Shown here: positions 32,735 to 41,406 of the stretch, in pieces
How the letters are laid out: each line of letters begins with the position of its first letter
Numbering within the stretch: position 1 is the first letter of the stretch
Origin: JAGOTP01 sp964598725
GTDB taxonomy: Bacteria; Patescibacteriota; Patescibacteriia; 2-12-FULL-60-25
NCBI GenBank assembly: GCA_964598725.1
Contig: CAZRCW010000001.1
Span: 186,001 to 250,000 of the forward strand
Reading direction: 5' to 3'
DNA length: 64,000 nucleotides
Notes under the pieces: model-generated
The model's input: the letters and a program-made list of their open reading frames with translations, nothing else
Database searches by the model: none
What the model was told of the DNA's origin: nothing
Program-made: the position numbers and the translations under genes

Positions 32735-33499
32735 ATGTTCTTTTTGCTCCTTCGTCTCTTGCCCTGGTTGTCTGGAGCGGTGATGGCGTTGGCGTTATGG
32801 ATGCAGTGGCGTGACCCGTTACTCTATCCAGCCCCGTTTTTGGTAGCGATAGGGGTATTTCTCACTTCGGCTATTGTCATGCTGTGGAAGCGGGTGTCGA
32901 TTACCGGTTTCTTTGAGCGTGTCGTACCACCGTTTGCGCTGCTCTTCTCGATTGCATTGGCATTTTTGATGATTGAGAACCCGCTTCAGCAGCTGTTCTT
33001 CTCATGCGTTGCGGTGGTGGCGGTCACAGTCTCACTCGAGATGATGTTTTATTTCTTGTTCGATCCAAAACGCTATCCCGTAAATGCGCTGTCGCACATG
33101 GCGCTCGCGAGTGTGCCACTGACCGCCTATACGCTGATGGCTGGTCTCGCGGGTTTACGTATTTTCTTGAATATTCCTTTTTGGATTCCCTGTTTGCTCT
33201 TGGGTGGCTTCGGGGTGATTGCCTACTGGACGACGGAGCATCCCGTTGCGGATGCGGCCAGTCGTCGTCGTTGGCGTATCTTGGGTGGGATCATTGGTTT
33301 GCAGGTCGCTCTGTTCAGTCTGTTGTTGCCGCTCGAGGTGTGGACCTTGGGTTTGCTAGCTGCCTTCTTGTTTGCAGCACCGTTACGCATTCGCCGTTAC
33401 GCATTTCCGCCATCACCCTCTTCTCGGATCGCGGTGTTTGAAACGATCTGTGGTGTCTTGTTTTTTGGAACGCTCCTGCTGACAGCCCGCTGGGCCTAG
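32735..33499 (+). CDS. Polytopic membrane protein, unknown
   Basis: 254 residues with about seven hydrophobic helices (for example FLLLRLLPWLSGAVMALALW, LFFSCVAVVAVTVSLEMMFYFLF, LGGIIGLQVALFSLLLPLEVW). No motif recognised. It sits between a single-pass protein and an HtrA-like pseudoprotease in an envelope-flavoured run, 4 bp after the previous stop. Its role in the cell envelope is inferred from context only. Confidence 0.75.
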   Translation: MFFLLLRLLPWLSGAVMALALWMQWRDPLLYPAPFLVAIGVFLTSAIVMLWKRVSITGFFERVVPPFALLFSIALAFLMIENPLQQLFFSCVAVVAVTVSLEMMFYFLFDPKRYPVNALSHMALASVPLTAYTLMAGLAGLRIFLNIPFWIPCLLLGGFGVIAYWTTEHPVADAASRRRWRILGGIIGLQVALFSLLLPLEVWTLGLLAAFLFAAPLRIRRYAFPPSPSSRIAVFETICGVLFFGTLLLTARWA

Positions 33500-33522
33500 G
33501 CTACACTGAGGCTATTCCCTTT

Positions 33523-34677
33523 ATGCCAACTCCCAAGCCGTCTCTTATCGTCCCTCAGATTGGACGTGCCTTGCTCGTAATCCTAGTTGGAGGACTCGCA
33601 GGAGGTGCCGCCGGATACGTGGCCGCTAAGTCGGTCGCCGGTGGTTTGGATTCACGTTTGTCTCAGCTTTGGTCACGTGTTTCAACGTCATCGGCAACCA
33701 CGACTACGACTTCGAACACAAATAATACACAAATCGTCCCCTTAGAAGCGGTTCGACGTCCAGCCTATCCGCCAGCCTTTGTAAATCGTTCCGCTTCGCC
33801 GCTCGTCCCATTGATCCGCAAAGCGGGTTTGAAGCTGACCGAACCGATCCAGTTCCCGACAGACCGTGTTCTCGGTTACGGTGTTTCTGTAACGTCTGAT
33901 GGTTGGATCGTGATGTCATCGGCGAGTTTTACAAGCCCGTTGGCTGATCTCGGCATCGTTTGGCATTCACAAGTCTTTCCGATCAAGCAAGCCATTCGCG
34001 ATCGAGCCAGCGATTTAGTTTTTGTAAAAATCGACGCAACCAATTTCCCGGTGACAGCCTTCGTTTCTCCTCTGGATGTTGTCCCTGGGTTAGGCGTCTG
34101 GGTTGAAAATGAACCACAGCGTCTTCATCCAGAAACGATCATGGCGACGGATGCACGCGCTTCGCGTGATGTCGTCGCGAGCGAACGCTTAAATCGTCGA
34201 TTCCAACTTTCGTTGAGCGGTGCCGCCCGTCCCGGCACAGCCGTTTGGAGTCAGGGTGGGGGATTGATCGGTTTGATCTTGAATTCAGACACGACAACTA
34301 CGCGCGTTATTCCAACACCGGTGATCTCCGCTTCGCTATCTCAAGTGCTCGCTTCACGTCCGCTGCAGCGCTCTTCACTCGGACTACGTGTACAAGATCT
34401 TTCCTCGCTTATCTTTGAAGGCACGCGTCCGGAGTGGCCAGAGCAGGGGATCTTAGTTCGCCAAGTGCTCTCAACGACGACCGCCCAGTTCTTGCAAGAA
34501 GGCGATGTGATTGAGCGGATCGATCGTGATAGCTTCGATGGCATTGTCGACATCGGTGAACGCTTGCTCGACTATCGACCAGGGACAGTTGTAACGATTC
34601 AAGGCACACGCCAAGGCAAAGCATTCCAGTTTGATATTCCGCTGCAAGCAACAACAACCGGTGAGACGCTTAAATAA
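33523..34677 (+). CDS. HtrA-like membrane-anchored pseudoprotease with PDZ domain
   Basis: An N-terminal glycine-rich membrane helix (ALLVILVGGLAGGAAGYVAAK) and a Ser/Thr linker lead into a trypsin-like fold (GYGVSVTSDGWIVMSSASF, RASDLVFVKID). A PDZ domain follows (SSLGLRVQDL, then GILVRQVLSTTTAQFLQEGDVIERIDRDSF). Where active HtrA proteins have GNSGGP, this reads AARPGTAVW, so the catalytic serine is missing; the usual His in the TNxHV motif is replaced too (SSASF). It is probably a binding or scaffold protein. TACACT box at 33502-33507. Confidence 0.82.
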   Translation: MPTPKPSLIVPQIGRALLVILVGGLAGGAAGYVAAKSVAGGLDSRLSQLWSRVSTSSATTTTTSNTNNTQIVPLEAVRRPAYPPAFVNRSASPLVPLIRKAGLKLTEPIQFPTDRVLGYGVSVTSDGWIVMSSASFTSPLADLGIVWHSQVFPIKQAIRDRASDLVFVKIDATNFPVTAFVSPLDVVPGLGVWVENEPQRLHPETIMATDARASRDVVASERLNRRFQLSLSGAARPGTAVWSQGGGLIGLILNSDTTTTRVIPTPVISASLSQVLASRPLQRSSLGLRVQDLSSLIFEGTRPEWPEQGILVRQVLSTTTAQFLQEGDVIERIDRDSFDGIVDIGERLLDYRPGTVVTIQGTRQGKAFQFDIPLQATTTGETLK

Positions 34678-34728
34678 TTTGCTGAAGAAGGCACAGCGCG
34701 TTCTTGTGGTGTGCTATACTACGCCCGT

Positions 34729-35349
34729 ATGCCGTCCGTTCTTTCTTTTGGATCCTTCTCGCGCGTGTGGCGCACGTTGCTGATCACGTGCTTGCTGGGT
34801 GCAATTCTTGCTCTCGCATTCTCGTTGGTACAGCCGTTGCGTTATGCTTCAACCGTTCGTTTGTTGATCACGCAAACCACGTCGAGCGCGGTTGATCCAT
34901 ATAGTGCACTGAAGTTCACCGAACGTATCGCCGGCAGCTTGTCGGAGCTTTTGTACTCTTCGACCTTCGCGAACAACATTTTGCAGAACGCCAAAGATCT
35001 CGATCAGGGCTATTTCCCTCAAGACGAATACAACAAGCGCAAACTTTGGCAGAAGACAGTCGAGGCCGCGGTTGCTCCAGGGACAGGTATCCTTACAGTG
35101 AGTGCCTACCACCCAGATCGTGCGCAGGCCAAGATCTTGGTTGAGTCCGCTTCCCGCGAGCTGGTTCTTCAGGCGCCGAACTACTTTGGCTCAAATATTC
35201 GGGTCCAGGTGATCGACGCTCCGCTCGACTCTCGCTGGTATGCCCGCCCAAATATCCCAAAAAACGTGGTTTTAGGCTTCGGGATCGGTCTTTTCCTCGG
35301 AATTGCTTGGCTTTTGACGGGTTCTCGCCGTTTGTCTAGGCTCGCTTAA
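34729..35349 (+). CDS. Wzz-like chain-length/tyrosine-kinase-adaptor protein
   Basis: 206 residues: an N-terminal helix (LLITCLLGAILALAFSLVQPL), an extracytoplasmic part with ERIAGSLSELLYSS and the VSAYHPDRAQAKILVESASREL block, then a second helix (VVLGFGIGLFLGIAWLLTG). This is the Wzz/polysaccharide copolymerase layout, though shorter than most. TATACT (34715-34720) lies 8 nt before the ATG at 34729. Suggests surface polysaccharide control; no glycosyltransferases are in the window. Confidence 0.8.
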   Translation: MPSVLSFGSFSRVWRTLLITCLLGAILALAFSLVQPLRYASTVRLLITQTTSSAVDPYSALKFTERIAGSLSELLYSSTFANNILQNAKDLDQGYFPQDEYNKRKLWQKTVEAAVAPGTGILTVSAYHPDRAQAKILVESASRELVLQAPNYFGSNIRVQVIDAPLDSRWYARPNIPKNVVLGFGIGLFLGIAWLLTGSRRLSRLA

Positions 35350-35445
35350 CAGCTTTTTGAGCCTTCAAAGTACGATTTTTCCCTTTATTAGGGCAAAATA
35401 TTGAATTACAACTTAAAACTGCTAAACCCATATGTACAAGGGTCC

Positions 35446-35474
35446 TTGACACCTTTTTTGTATTATGTTATAGT
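35446..35474 (+). promoter_or_regulatory. Consensus sigma70-type promoter
   Basis: TTGACA (35446-35451), 17 bp, TATAGT (35469-35474). Opens the GC-rich 35.4-38.6 kb unit. Confidence 0.9.
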
Positions 35475-35480
35475 AATTCG

Positions 35481-35786
35481 TCGAGCTGACAGCAGCTATC
35501 GACTCCGAACGGTTCATCCGACGCTCAGATCGTTTCATCGTCGAGAGTGTGTTAGACAGCTTCCTCCTCTGTCTAGCCCACACTCCGGTGGGGCGATCCG
35601 AACGCCGGCAGAAAAGGCCAGCGCTCGAGCTCTTTCGACAATTCACCTCCATAGCAGCCTCAAAAACTGCTTTAGAAGAGAAGAGTTAAAGAGCTCTGCC
35701 TTTCTGCCTTCAAACGCACCAGGCCGCCCAGCACGCAAACGCGCCGCTCGGGCACAGAGACTCCCCACACGAAGAAGAGGTCCCCC
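35481..35786 (+). other. Long 5' leader (~300 nt) of the barrel-like protein gene
   Basis: No gene is seen between the promoter and the GTG at 35787. The stretch turns from AT-rich to GC-rich and includes local dyads such as GTGTGTTAGACAG with CTGTCTAGCCCACAC (35548-35582). It ends in AAGAAGAGGTCC, the ribosome site. A regulatory role is inferred only. Confidence 0.5.
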
Positions 35787-37094
35787 GTGAAGAAGATCAT
35801 CGCGATCTGGGCACTCGTGTTCGCGCTCATGTCGAGCGCGTTCACCGCCGGCGCCCAGCCGGCAACCCCCTCCACCCACGCCGCACTCACCGTGACGGCG
35901 ACCCCCGCCGCTCCCGAGCAGCCGATCGAGGCGATCCAGTGTCGCGAGTCCCACGAGGACTGCGAGGCGCTCTCGCCCGGCGAGTTCACCCGGACCCGCC
36001 GCGACGGCTCCCCGAGCCAGCTCTGCAGCGGCGCGACGCACGTCGCGACCCGCGGCACCTGCCGGGCGTCGTACCAGACGCGCACGACCTGCGGCATCCC
36101 CGTGGTCAGCGGCGTCGGCACGCGCGTCCTCACCATCACCTGCGGCTGCAACAGCGGCAGTCACGTGCGGGTGAGCGACGAGCTCGTGATCACCTGCAAC
36201 CCGGACCTCGGCCTCCAGGCCACGGCCCACGGCTGCGAGCCCAAGCCGGGCCTGCCCAGCGGGTTCAGCTACGGGATGGTGCGGATCACCCAGACCCGCG
36301 CCAACGGCTACCTGGTGCAGACGCTCCGCCTGAACCGCCACGCGCGGCAGGAGGTCTACGGCCTCACGGCCGTCCCGAACAGCAACTTCGGCACCAGCTC
36401 CAGCGCCTCGACCGCTGCCCCCGTCACGATCACCAACACGGTGGTCGACCCGGTGGTCACGCAGGATATGCGTAACTTCCTCGCGGGCCGCGCGGCCGCC
36501 GAAGAGGCGCTCAACGAGCGCTTCGCCGGCTTCCAGCGCCAGCTCGACGAGCGCCGCGACACCGACCCCTCGGTCACCACCATGGACGTCGGCCTCGGCG
36601 CCTTCGTCGGTCACGTCTTCGGCGGGTCCGACAGCGGCGCACCCGGTCTCGTGGTCTCCTTCCACCACCGCCGCCACACCAGCTCGCTCGCCGGCCTCCT
36701 CGTCCGCGGCTTCGCGGGCTACGGCTTCCAGCCGCTGGTTCCCGGTGCCGGTCCGGTGTGGGCGTTCACGGGCTCCGTGCAGGCCGACCTCTCGTTCGCC
36801 AACCAGTGGTTCCACCTCGGGCTCGGCGCGCGCGGCGGCGGCCTCACCCGCGGCGGTGACGCCGACTCCATGTCCGGCGCGGCGGCCACCGGCACCCTGT
36901 CGTGGTTCGCCGCGGCCGCGATCAGCCCCGAGCTCAGCATCCCGATGGGGACGAGCCCGACGGCCTCGCGGGTCAACCTCGGCGTCGATCTCCTCGTCGG
37001 CTTCGGCCAGACGGCGGCGATCACGAACCGCGGCCCGGTCAACCCGATGGGCTTCTACCTGGGCGGCGGCTTCAACGCCACCTACCAGTTCTAA
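35787..37094 (+). CDS. Exported protein with Cys-rich N-domain and beta-barrel-like C-domain
   Basis: 435 residues from a GTG start with GAGGT six nt upstream. It has a signal peptide (IIAIWALVFALMSSAFTAGA, cut near AGA-QP), then a Cys-rich region to ~residue 155 (eleven Cys or so, including TCGCNSG). A Thr-rich linker and a short coiled stretch (AAEEALNERFAGFQRQLDERR) follow. The last 170 residues alternate Gly and aromatic residues and end FYLGGGFNATYQF, an outer-membrane-barrel-style terminal Phe. The composition is very GC-rich, unlike the neighbours and like myxobacterial genes. No named family. Confidence 0.72.
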   Translation: MKKIIAIWALVFALMSSAFTAGAQPATPSTHAALTVTATPAAPEQPIEAIQCRESHEDCEALSPGEFTRTRRDGSPSQLCSGATHVATRGTCRASYQTRTTCGIPVVSGVGTRVLTITCGCNSGSHVRVSDELVITCNPDLGLQATAHGCEPKPGLPSGFSYGMVRITQTRANGYLVQTLRLNRHARQEVYGLTAVPNSNFGTSSSASTAAPVTITNTVVDPVVTQDMRNFLAGRAAAEEALNERFAGFQRQLDERRDTDPSVTTMDVGLGAFVGHVFGGSDSGAPGLVVSFHHRRHTSSLAGLLVRGFAGYGFQPLVPGAGPVWAFTGSVQADLSFANQWFHLGLGARGGGLTRGGDADSMSGAAATGTLSWFAAAAISPELSIPMGTSPTASRVNLGVDLLVGFGQTAAITNRGPVNPMGFYLGGGFNATYQF

Positions 37095-37567
37095 GCCTCA
37101 GAGATCCGGTCGCGCGGATCACTGACGGCACAACCACAACTCTTCAACCACCACGGAGGTGAACAGCTCATTATAGGCACGGTCTCATAAGACCGACCTT
37201 CTCGACATGGGGTGCACACGCACCGGACGCGACTACCTTAAGTGTCGCACCCCAGTTCGAACTAGCTCATCATGCACGCATGGTGAACTGATTCGAACCT
37301 TCCTAGCTCCTTCGACATGTGGGAAGAAAGTTTCGGCGATCGAACGATCGCGGTTCCATGGATCGGACATCATAGCCGAGGGTATTTCCCGAGGCGGCCT
37401 TGAACGAGCGGTCAAACGCTCACCAGTCTCGTCAGAATCATCTTGTAGCCGGTTCTTACTCGCTACGGATGGCCTTCCGCAAGGTTGGCTGACTTCTAGG
37501 CATGCATCGTCCCCAACGCTTCGAAGATCGGTTGCTAGATGCGCCGATCGGAAAGTCGATCACCACC
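37095..37567 (+). other. 473-nt structured gap between the two GC-rich exported-protein genes
   Basis: No gene recognised. It contains CGGTCT/AGACCG (about 37180-37195), a larger TGGGGTGC/GCACCCCA pair (about 37207-37255) enclosing an inner stem, and GCGATCGAACGATCGC near 37337. GGAAAG lies 16 nt before the next ATG. No TTGACA-type promoter was found, so the next gene may depend on the 35446 promoter. Confidence 0.45.
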
Positions 37568-38488
37568 ATGAAGACCTCGACGCTCGTCCTCGCCTCGTTC
37601 CTCGGTTTCTCCGGCCTCGTCGGCTGCGCCTCGGACCTCCAGGGTCCCGGCACCGACACCGACGCCGGCATGCACCAGTCGCCGCCCGCCTGCCAGTCGC
37701 CCCGCATGACCTGCGGCAGCGTCTGCGCCGACGTGCAGTTCGACAACGCGAACTGCGGCGCCTGCGGCAACCGCTGCAACAGCGGCGAGAGCTGCTGGTT
37801 CGCGCGCTGCGTCCCCCCGAACCCGCCGACCGACGCCGGCGTCCCCCAGGACAACGGCCCGGTCTGCATCGGCACGGCCCGCGTCTGCGACGGCGCCTGC
37901 CGCGACGTCCAGAACAACGTCCTCCACTGCGGCGCGTGCAACCACGCCTGCGGCGGCGGCCAGACCTGCGTCGCCGGCGCCTGCACGACGCCCGCCCCGA
38001 CGTGCCCCGGAGCCAACCTCCAGGGCGACGTCAACAACTGCGGCGCGTGCGGCAACCGCTGCGACAACGGCGAGGCCTGCACCAACGGCATGTGCATCGG
38101 CGGCACCGAGGACACCTACGAGGTGACCGCCACCGCGCCCATGAGCGTCGACTCCATCGCGATCGACGACTTCTGGAACGGCGGCCACTGCATCGCGAAC
38201 GCGCGCGACCCCGAGCGGGCCGGCCGCGCGTTCACGACGCTCACCTGCACCTTCCGCGTCAGCCGGGGAGCCTGGGTCGAATTCAACGCGACCTACACGT
38301 TCCCCGCCTCGAGCGGCCTGCGCGCGACCTTCGCCTGCAACATCCCGCGCGCCGGCGCCGGCTTCGCCGCCTACGGCACGCTGATGGTCCGCCGCAACGG
38401 GTACATGACGGTCATGACCCAGGCCGCGGCCAACGGGGTCGAGGGCTGCAACTACGTCGCCGCCGACCGGACGCGCCCCGCGACCTGA
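37568..38488 (+). CDS. Lipoprotein with Stig1-like Cys repeats
   Basis: Lipoprotein signal (STLVLASFLGFSGLVGC, lipobox LVGC with the Cys at residue 20). Three related Cys modules of ~40 residues follow, each close to C..G.C.DVQ.D..NCGACG..C..GE.C..G.C (about residues 48-85, 98-140, 150-178); this is the Stig1-type repeat common in myxobacterial surface proteins. The last ~120 residues form a beta-rich domain (FTTLTCTFRVSRGAWVEFNATYTF). 306 residues, very GC-rich. The ATG at 37568 starts the signal peptide; an in-frame ATG at 37502 would bury it. Confidence 0.75.
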   Translation: MKTSTLVLASFLGFSGLVGCASDLQGPGTDTDAGMHQSPPACQSPRMTCGSVCADVQFDNANCGACGNRCNSGESCWFARCVPPNPPTDAGVPQDNGPVCIGTARVCDGACRDVQNNVLHCGACNHACGGGQTCVAGACTTPAPTCPGANLQGDVNNCGACGNRCDNGEACTNGMCIGGTEDTYEVTATAPMSVDSIAIDDFWNGGHCIANARDPERAGRAFTTLTCTFRVSRGAWVEFNATYTFPASSGLRATFACNIPRAGAGFAAYGTLMVRRNGYMTVMTQAAANGVEGCNYVAADRTRPAT

Positions 38489-38604
38489 TTCTTCCCACCT
38501 CTCACCGCTCGCTCGTTACAACGAGTGGTGAATCCTTCCCACCGTAACAACTCTCGTGTCTCATCTCGAAGAGTTCTCCCACCTGGTGACTACCACCAAG
38601 CGGC

Positions 38605-38649
38605 GGCCCCCCTTCGATCGAAAGATCGTCGGGGGGCCAATGTGTTTTT
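38605..38649 (+). terminator. Strong intrinsic terminator of the GC-rich unit
   Basis: Arms GGCCCCCC (38605-38612) and GGGGGGCC (38631-38638) with an inner CGATC/GATCG, then TGTGTTTTT. Confidence 0.85.
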
Positions 38650-38734
38650 AATGACCATTTCTCTTTTTGACACCTCGGTTTATTCATGGAACGGAGTAGT
38701 TGTAGGCGCACCTTATCCATGCTAAATTTTTCAT

Positions 38735-39043
38735 ATGAAGACGCTCTCTTCGCTCCCTAAGAAGCCGACGTTGGCGACTATCGCTTCGTTGATCTTGTCC
38801 GTACGAGATGAACTAAAGCATGAATTGACGAGAGAAATCGGTGATGTTCAAGAGGCAGTTGAATTCCTGAAAGATAACGCAGTGATGCGGAGCGAGTTCA
38901 GAGAGGGGATACGACACTTAGAGAATAAGATTGTGGATCATGTCGATCACTTTGTTCAGCTCCATAAGAAGCAAGAGGTTGAATTGGTGGCGTTGTCGCA
39001 TCGAATGGATCGCCACGAAGACACCTTTCATAAAAAGCCCTAG
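38735..39043 (+). CDS. Hypothetical coiled-coil protein, 102 residues
   Basis: Helical throughout with heptads (LASLILSVRDELKHELTREIGDVQEAVEFL, then GIRHLENKIVDHVDHFVQLHKK). No family recognised. The ATG lies about 9 nt behind TGCTAAAT, an extended -10-like box. An imperfectly shared string ATGGAACGGAGTAG occurs ~45 nt upstream of this start and again just upstream of the next small gene. Confidence 0.7.
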   Translation: MKTLSSLPKKPTLATIASLILSVRDELKHELTREIGDVQEAVEFLKDNAVMRSEFREGIRHLENKIVDHVDHFVQLHKKQEVELVALSHRMDRHEDTFHKKP

Positions 39044-39089
39044 CTTATCCACTTGACGGTCGCAGCTAGGGATGGAACGGAGTAGATAT

Positions 39090-39275
39090 ATGAAATCTCT
39101 TTCCCAGCTCTATCGCTTACGTTCCAACAGTCGTTCTTTGCAGCTTCCAGATCCCCAGTTTGTACCACCGCGTTGGTATCGTCTCGGTGTTTTGGTGCGA
39201 AAGGCGGCCAACAAGCATCATTTGAAAAATCCCTTTGATTCGTTGCCATTCGATCAAAGCCCGGCCACCTGCTAG
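39090..39275 (+). CDS. Possible small basic protein, 61 residues
   Basis: MKSLSQLYRLRSNSRSLQLPD..., ending FDQSPATC: basic, soluble, no family. GGAACGGAGTAGATAT precedes the ATG, with GGAG about 9 nt away. It ends 9 bp before holB. Could be a chance frame; the overlapping minus-strand frame is less likely because it would run over the holB promoter. Confidence 0.4.
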   Translation: MKSLSQLYRLRSNSRSLQLPDPQFVPPRWYRLGVLVRKAANKHHLKNPFDSLPFDQSPATC

Positions 39276-39284
39276 GCTTGGGAC

Positions 39285-40256
39285 ATGTTGCCTTTGTTTG
39301 ATGATGTCATCGGTCACGACGATATTCGAAACGTGCTGTCACGGGTGGTTGAACACCCGGGGCAAGCCTATTTATTTCACGGTCCACGTGGAGTAGGGAA
39401 GCGCATGGTGGCCGAGCGATTTGCGGCGGCCCTTCTGTACTCGAAAGATGAGCAGACGATGCTGGATCGATCGCGCTTGATCGATCAATTGCGAGCGCAT
39501 CCGGACTTCCTGCTTGTTCAGCGTGAAGAGGGTGCAAAGGAGTTTACGGTCAAACAGGCGCGTGAGTTATTACAACGGGTCTCTCTTTCATCTGCACGCG
39601 GAGGGAAAATCGTCGTACTCTTTGAAGAATCAGATACTTTGAATGAAGAATCAGCGAATGCGTTGTTAAAAACGGTTGAAGAGCCATCATCGGCATTGGT
39701 CTTCCTCTTCTTAGCTGAGCGACCGGATAAGCTCCCAGGGACGCTGCGGTCACGTCTCGCGCCACTGGCTTTTTCGCGTATTGCACGCAGAACAATTACC
39801 GATTGGTTGAAAACAAAGCATGACGTACGGGATCCAGAGCCACTGGCTGAAGCCGCTCGTGGTTGCCCGGGTATGGCGTTGGACTATCTCAATAATCGTT
39901 CGGATTGGAAGTCATCAAAAGAGCGAACCGGGGCGATCACGGAATCATTGCTTCATGGAGACCTAGGTACGCGGCTCGCGGCGATTGATCGATTGGTTGT
40001 CGAAGCGGAGCGAAGTGAGAATACGGCCGAGACCTGGCAGAGCCTGCTAGAGCAGTCCGGAAGAGCGATCGACAAGGAGTGGTTGTCTCATCCACTTGAG
40101 ACCGTTCGGATGGCGCGCGGACTTATCCACGCATCGAAATTGGTGGGGGGATCCCTTTCTCCGCGTTTTGCGCTAGAATGGAACGGAACTTTGCCTTTCG
40201 TCCCCACACATTTTATTCCTCGCTCTCTCGATTCGTCTTCTCTTTTCTCTCTATGA
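39285..40256 (+). CDS. holB: DNA polymerase III delta' subunit-like clamp-loader ATPase
   Basis: 323 residues. AAA+ clamp-loader fold: DDVIGHDDIRNVLSRVV, Walker A FHGPRGVGKRMVAERFA (about residues 31-47), IVVLFEESDTLNEESANALLKTVEEP (Walker B and box VI) and FLAERPDKLPGTLRSRLAPLAF (sensor region). The zinc CxxC cluster of most DnaX/HolB proteins is not visible. TAGGCT (39273-39278) lies 6 nt before the ATG. Its 3' end overlaps the next gene by 4 bp. Confidence 0.9.
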   Translation: MLPLFDDVIGHDDIRNVLSRVVEHPGQAYLFHGPRGVGKRMVAERFAAALLYSKDEQTMLDRSRLIDQLRAHPDFLLVQREEGAKEFTVKQARELLQRVSLSSARGGKIVVLFEESDTLNEESANALLKTVEEPSSALVFLFLAERPDKLPGTLRSRLAPLAFSRIARRTITDWLKTKHDVRDPEPLAEAARGCPGMALDYLNNRSDWKSSKERTGAITESLLHGDLGTRLAAIDRLVVEAERSENTAETWQSLLEQSGRAIDKEWLSHPLETVRMARGLIHASKLVGGSLSPRFALEWNGTLPFVPTHFIPRSLDSSSLFSL

Positions 40257-41314
40257 ATCGCCGGTCTTTGCTCGTTGTTCCGTTGCTCGCTTTGTCGCTT
40301 ATGGGCGCAGGCTGCTTCGGCTTTGGAGGGTCTAGTAAGACGGCCGTTGCCGATGGAGGTGTGTTTCGCACACGAGATGATGCAACTAAATGGGAACAGT
40401 TGAAGGTGTTGAACCTTGATACCCAGATCGGCAGCACGGTTGAACTTGGCACCGCTTCGATCGGTCTCGATCCTCAGGATCCGAACACGTTTTATATTGG
40501 AACGATCGAGAATGGGTTGATGTACACGCTTAACAACGGTGCGTCTTTGCAGTTAGCCAATGGTCTTACGAAAGGTCGCATCAATGGAATCGTTGTTGAT
40601 GCAAAGGATCGCTGTACGGTTTACGCAACTCGTTTAAACCAGATTTTGAAAACATCCACCTGTGGTCGCGAATGGGTGGAGGCTTGGTCGCATCCACGTT
40701 CTGATACCCAGATCTCTGCGATCGCCGGTGACTGGTACAACTCGAAGACGCTCTATATCGGCACGACCGATGGCGACATCCTTCGTTCAGATGACGGAGC
40801 GATTACCTGGCGTCCAATGCACCGGGTCGACAACACGCGTATCAATGACCTCAAGATCGATCCAAGAGACTCGCGTGTGATCTACGCTGCAACCAATGGC
40901 GCCGGCGTTTTGAAGAGTATCGACGGGGGAGCGAGCTGGATTGAAATCCGCAAACAGCTCCAGGAGTTCCAATACGCTCGTACCCCAAAGTTCTTGGTCC
41001 TTGATCCAAGCACGCGTGATCGCATCTACCACATCTCCAAGTACGGTTTGCTCGTGAGCGATGACGCCGGTGCCAGCTGGCGCGCGGTGACCTTGCCAAC
41101 AGCTCCCCAGGATACGGAAATCGGTTCTTTTATCGTCAACCCAAAGAATCCAAAGGTTCTCGTCTATTCGACGGCTAGTGCGCTTGTTATGAGTAAGGAT
41201 GGCGGAGTGAGCTGGTCCTCGAAGAAGTTACCAACGACTCGTGGCGTTGCCTGGATGGTCTACTCCATGGAAGAGCAGCCAGCCTTGCTCTTGGGTGTCT
41301 CGCCGAAGAAATAA
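40253..41314 (+). CDS. BNR/sortilin-type beta-propeller lipoprotein
   Basis: Lipobox at LALSLMGAGC (Cys near residue 20), then repeated SxDxGxxW-type blades: RTRDDATKWEQL, RSDDGAITWRPM, SIDGGASWIEI, VSDDAGASWRAV and SKDGGVSWSSK. These are Asp-box repeats of a seven-bladed type propeller, as in photosystem-assembly YCF48 and sialidase-like surface proteins. Substrate unknown. The ATG at 40253 overlaps the holB stop (ATGA) and follows TTTTCTCTCT. A TAGAAT box at 40172-40177 within holB may add transcription. Confidence 0.88.
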   Translation: MNRRSLLVVPLLALSLMGAGCFGFGGSSKTAVADGGVFRTRDDATKWEQLKVLNLDTQIGSTVELGTASIGLDPQDPNTFYIGTIENGLMYTLNNGASLQLANGLTKGRINGIVVDAKDRCTVYATRLNQILKTSTCGREWVEAWSHPRSDTQISAIAGDWYNSKTLYIGTTDGDILRSDDGAITWRPMHRVDNTRINDLKIDPRDSRVIYAATNGAGVLKSIDGGASWIEIRKQLQEFQYARTPKFLVLDPSTRDRIYHISKYGLLVSDDAGASWRAVTLPTAPQDTEIGSFIVNPKNPKVLVYSTASALVMSKDGGVSWSSKKLPTTRGVAWMVYSMEEQPALLLGVSPKK

Positions 41315-41330
41315 GGGCAATCCATCCAAA

Positions 41331-41362
41331 TCAAAAGCGCCTCCTCAGGAGGCGCTTTTGAT
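41331..41362 (+). terminator. Intrinsic terminator
   Basis: Arms TCAAAAGCGCCTCCT and AGGAGGCGCTTTTGA, perfect. Confidence 0.93.
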
Positions 41363-41406
41363 TATAAACTGGTCCGCCTTCAGCTTATTGTGGGAAGAAT
41401 ATCACG

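Noticed and set aside
35643..36815. 390-codon minus-strand frame, plus similar long frames over 36-38.5 kb
   Set aside because: Expected from very GC-rich codons; the Arg/Ala/Gly/Val-repetitive product lacks signals, while the plus-strand proteins have a signal peptide and a lipobox.
37207..38547. 446-codon plus-strand frame overlapping the lipoprotein gene
   Set aside because: Arg/Pro-repetitive shadow frame; the lipoprotein frame has a clear lipobox and regular Cys repeats.
35400..38650. Contig chimera or contamination as the source of GC-rich genes
   Set aside because: Not excluded, but the consensus promoters embedded in native-like AT-rich DNA and the recurrence of the same unit plan at many places argue against a single misjoin.
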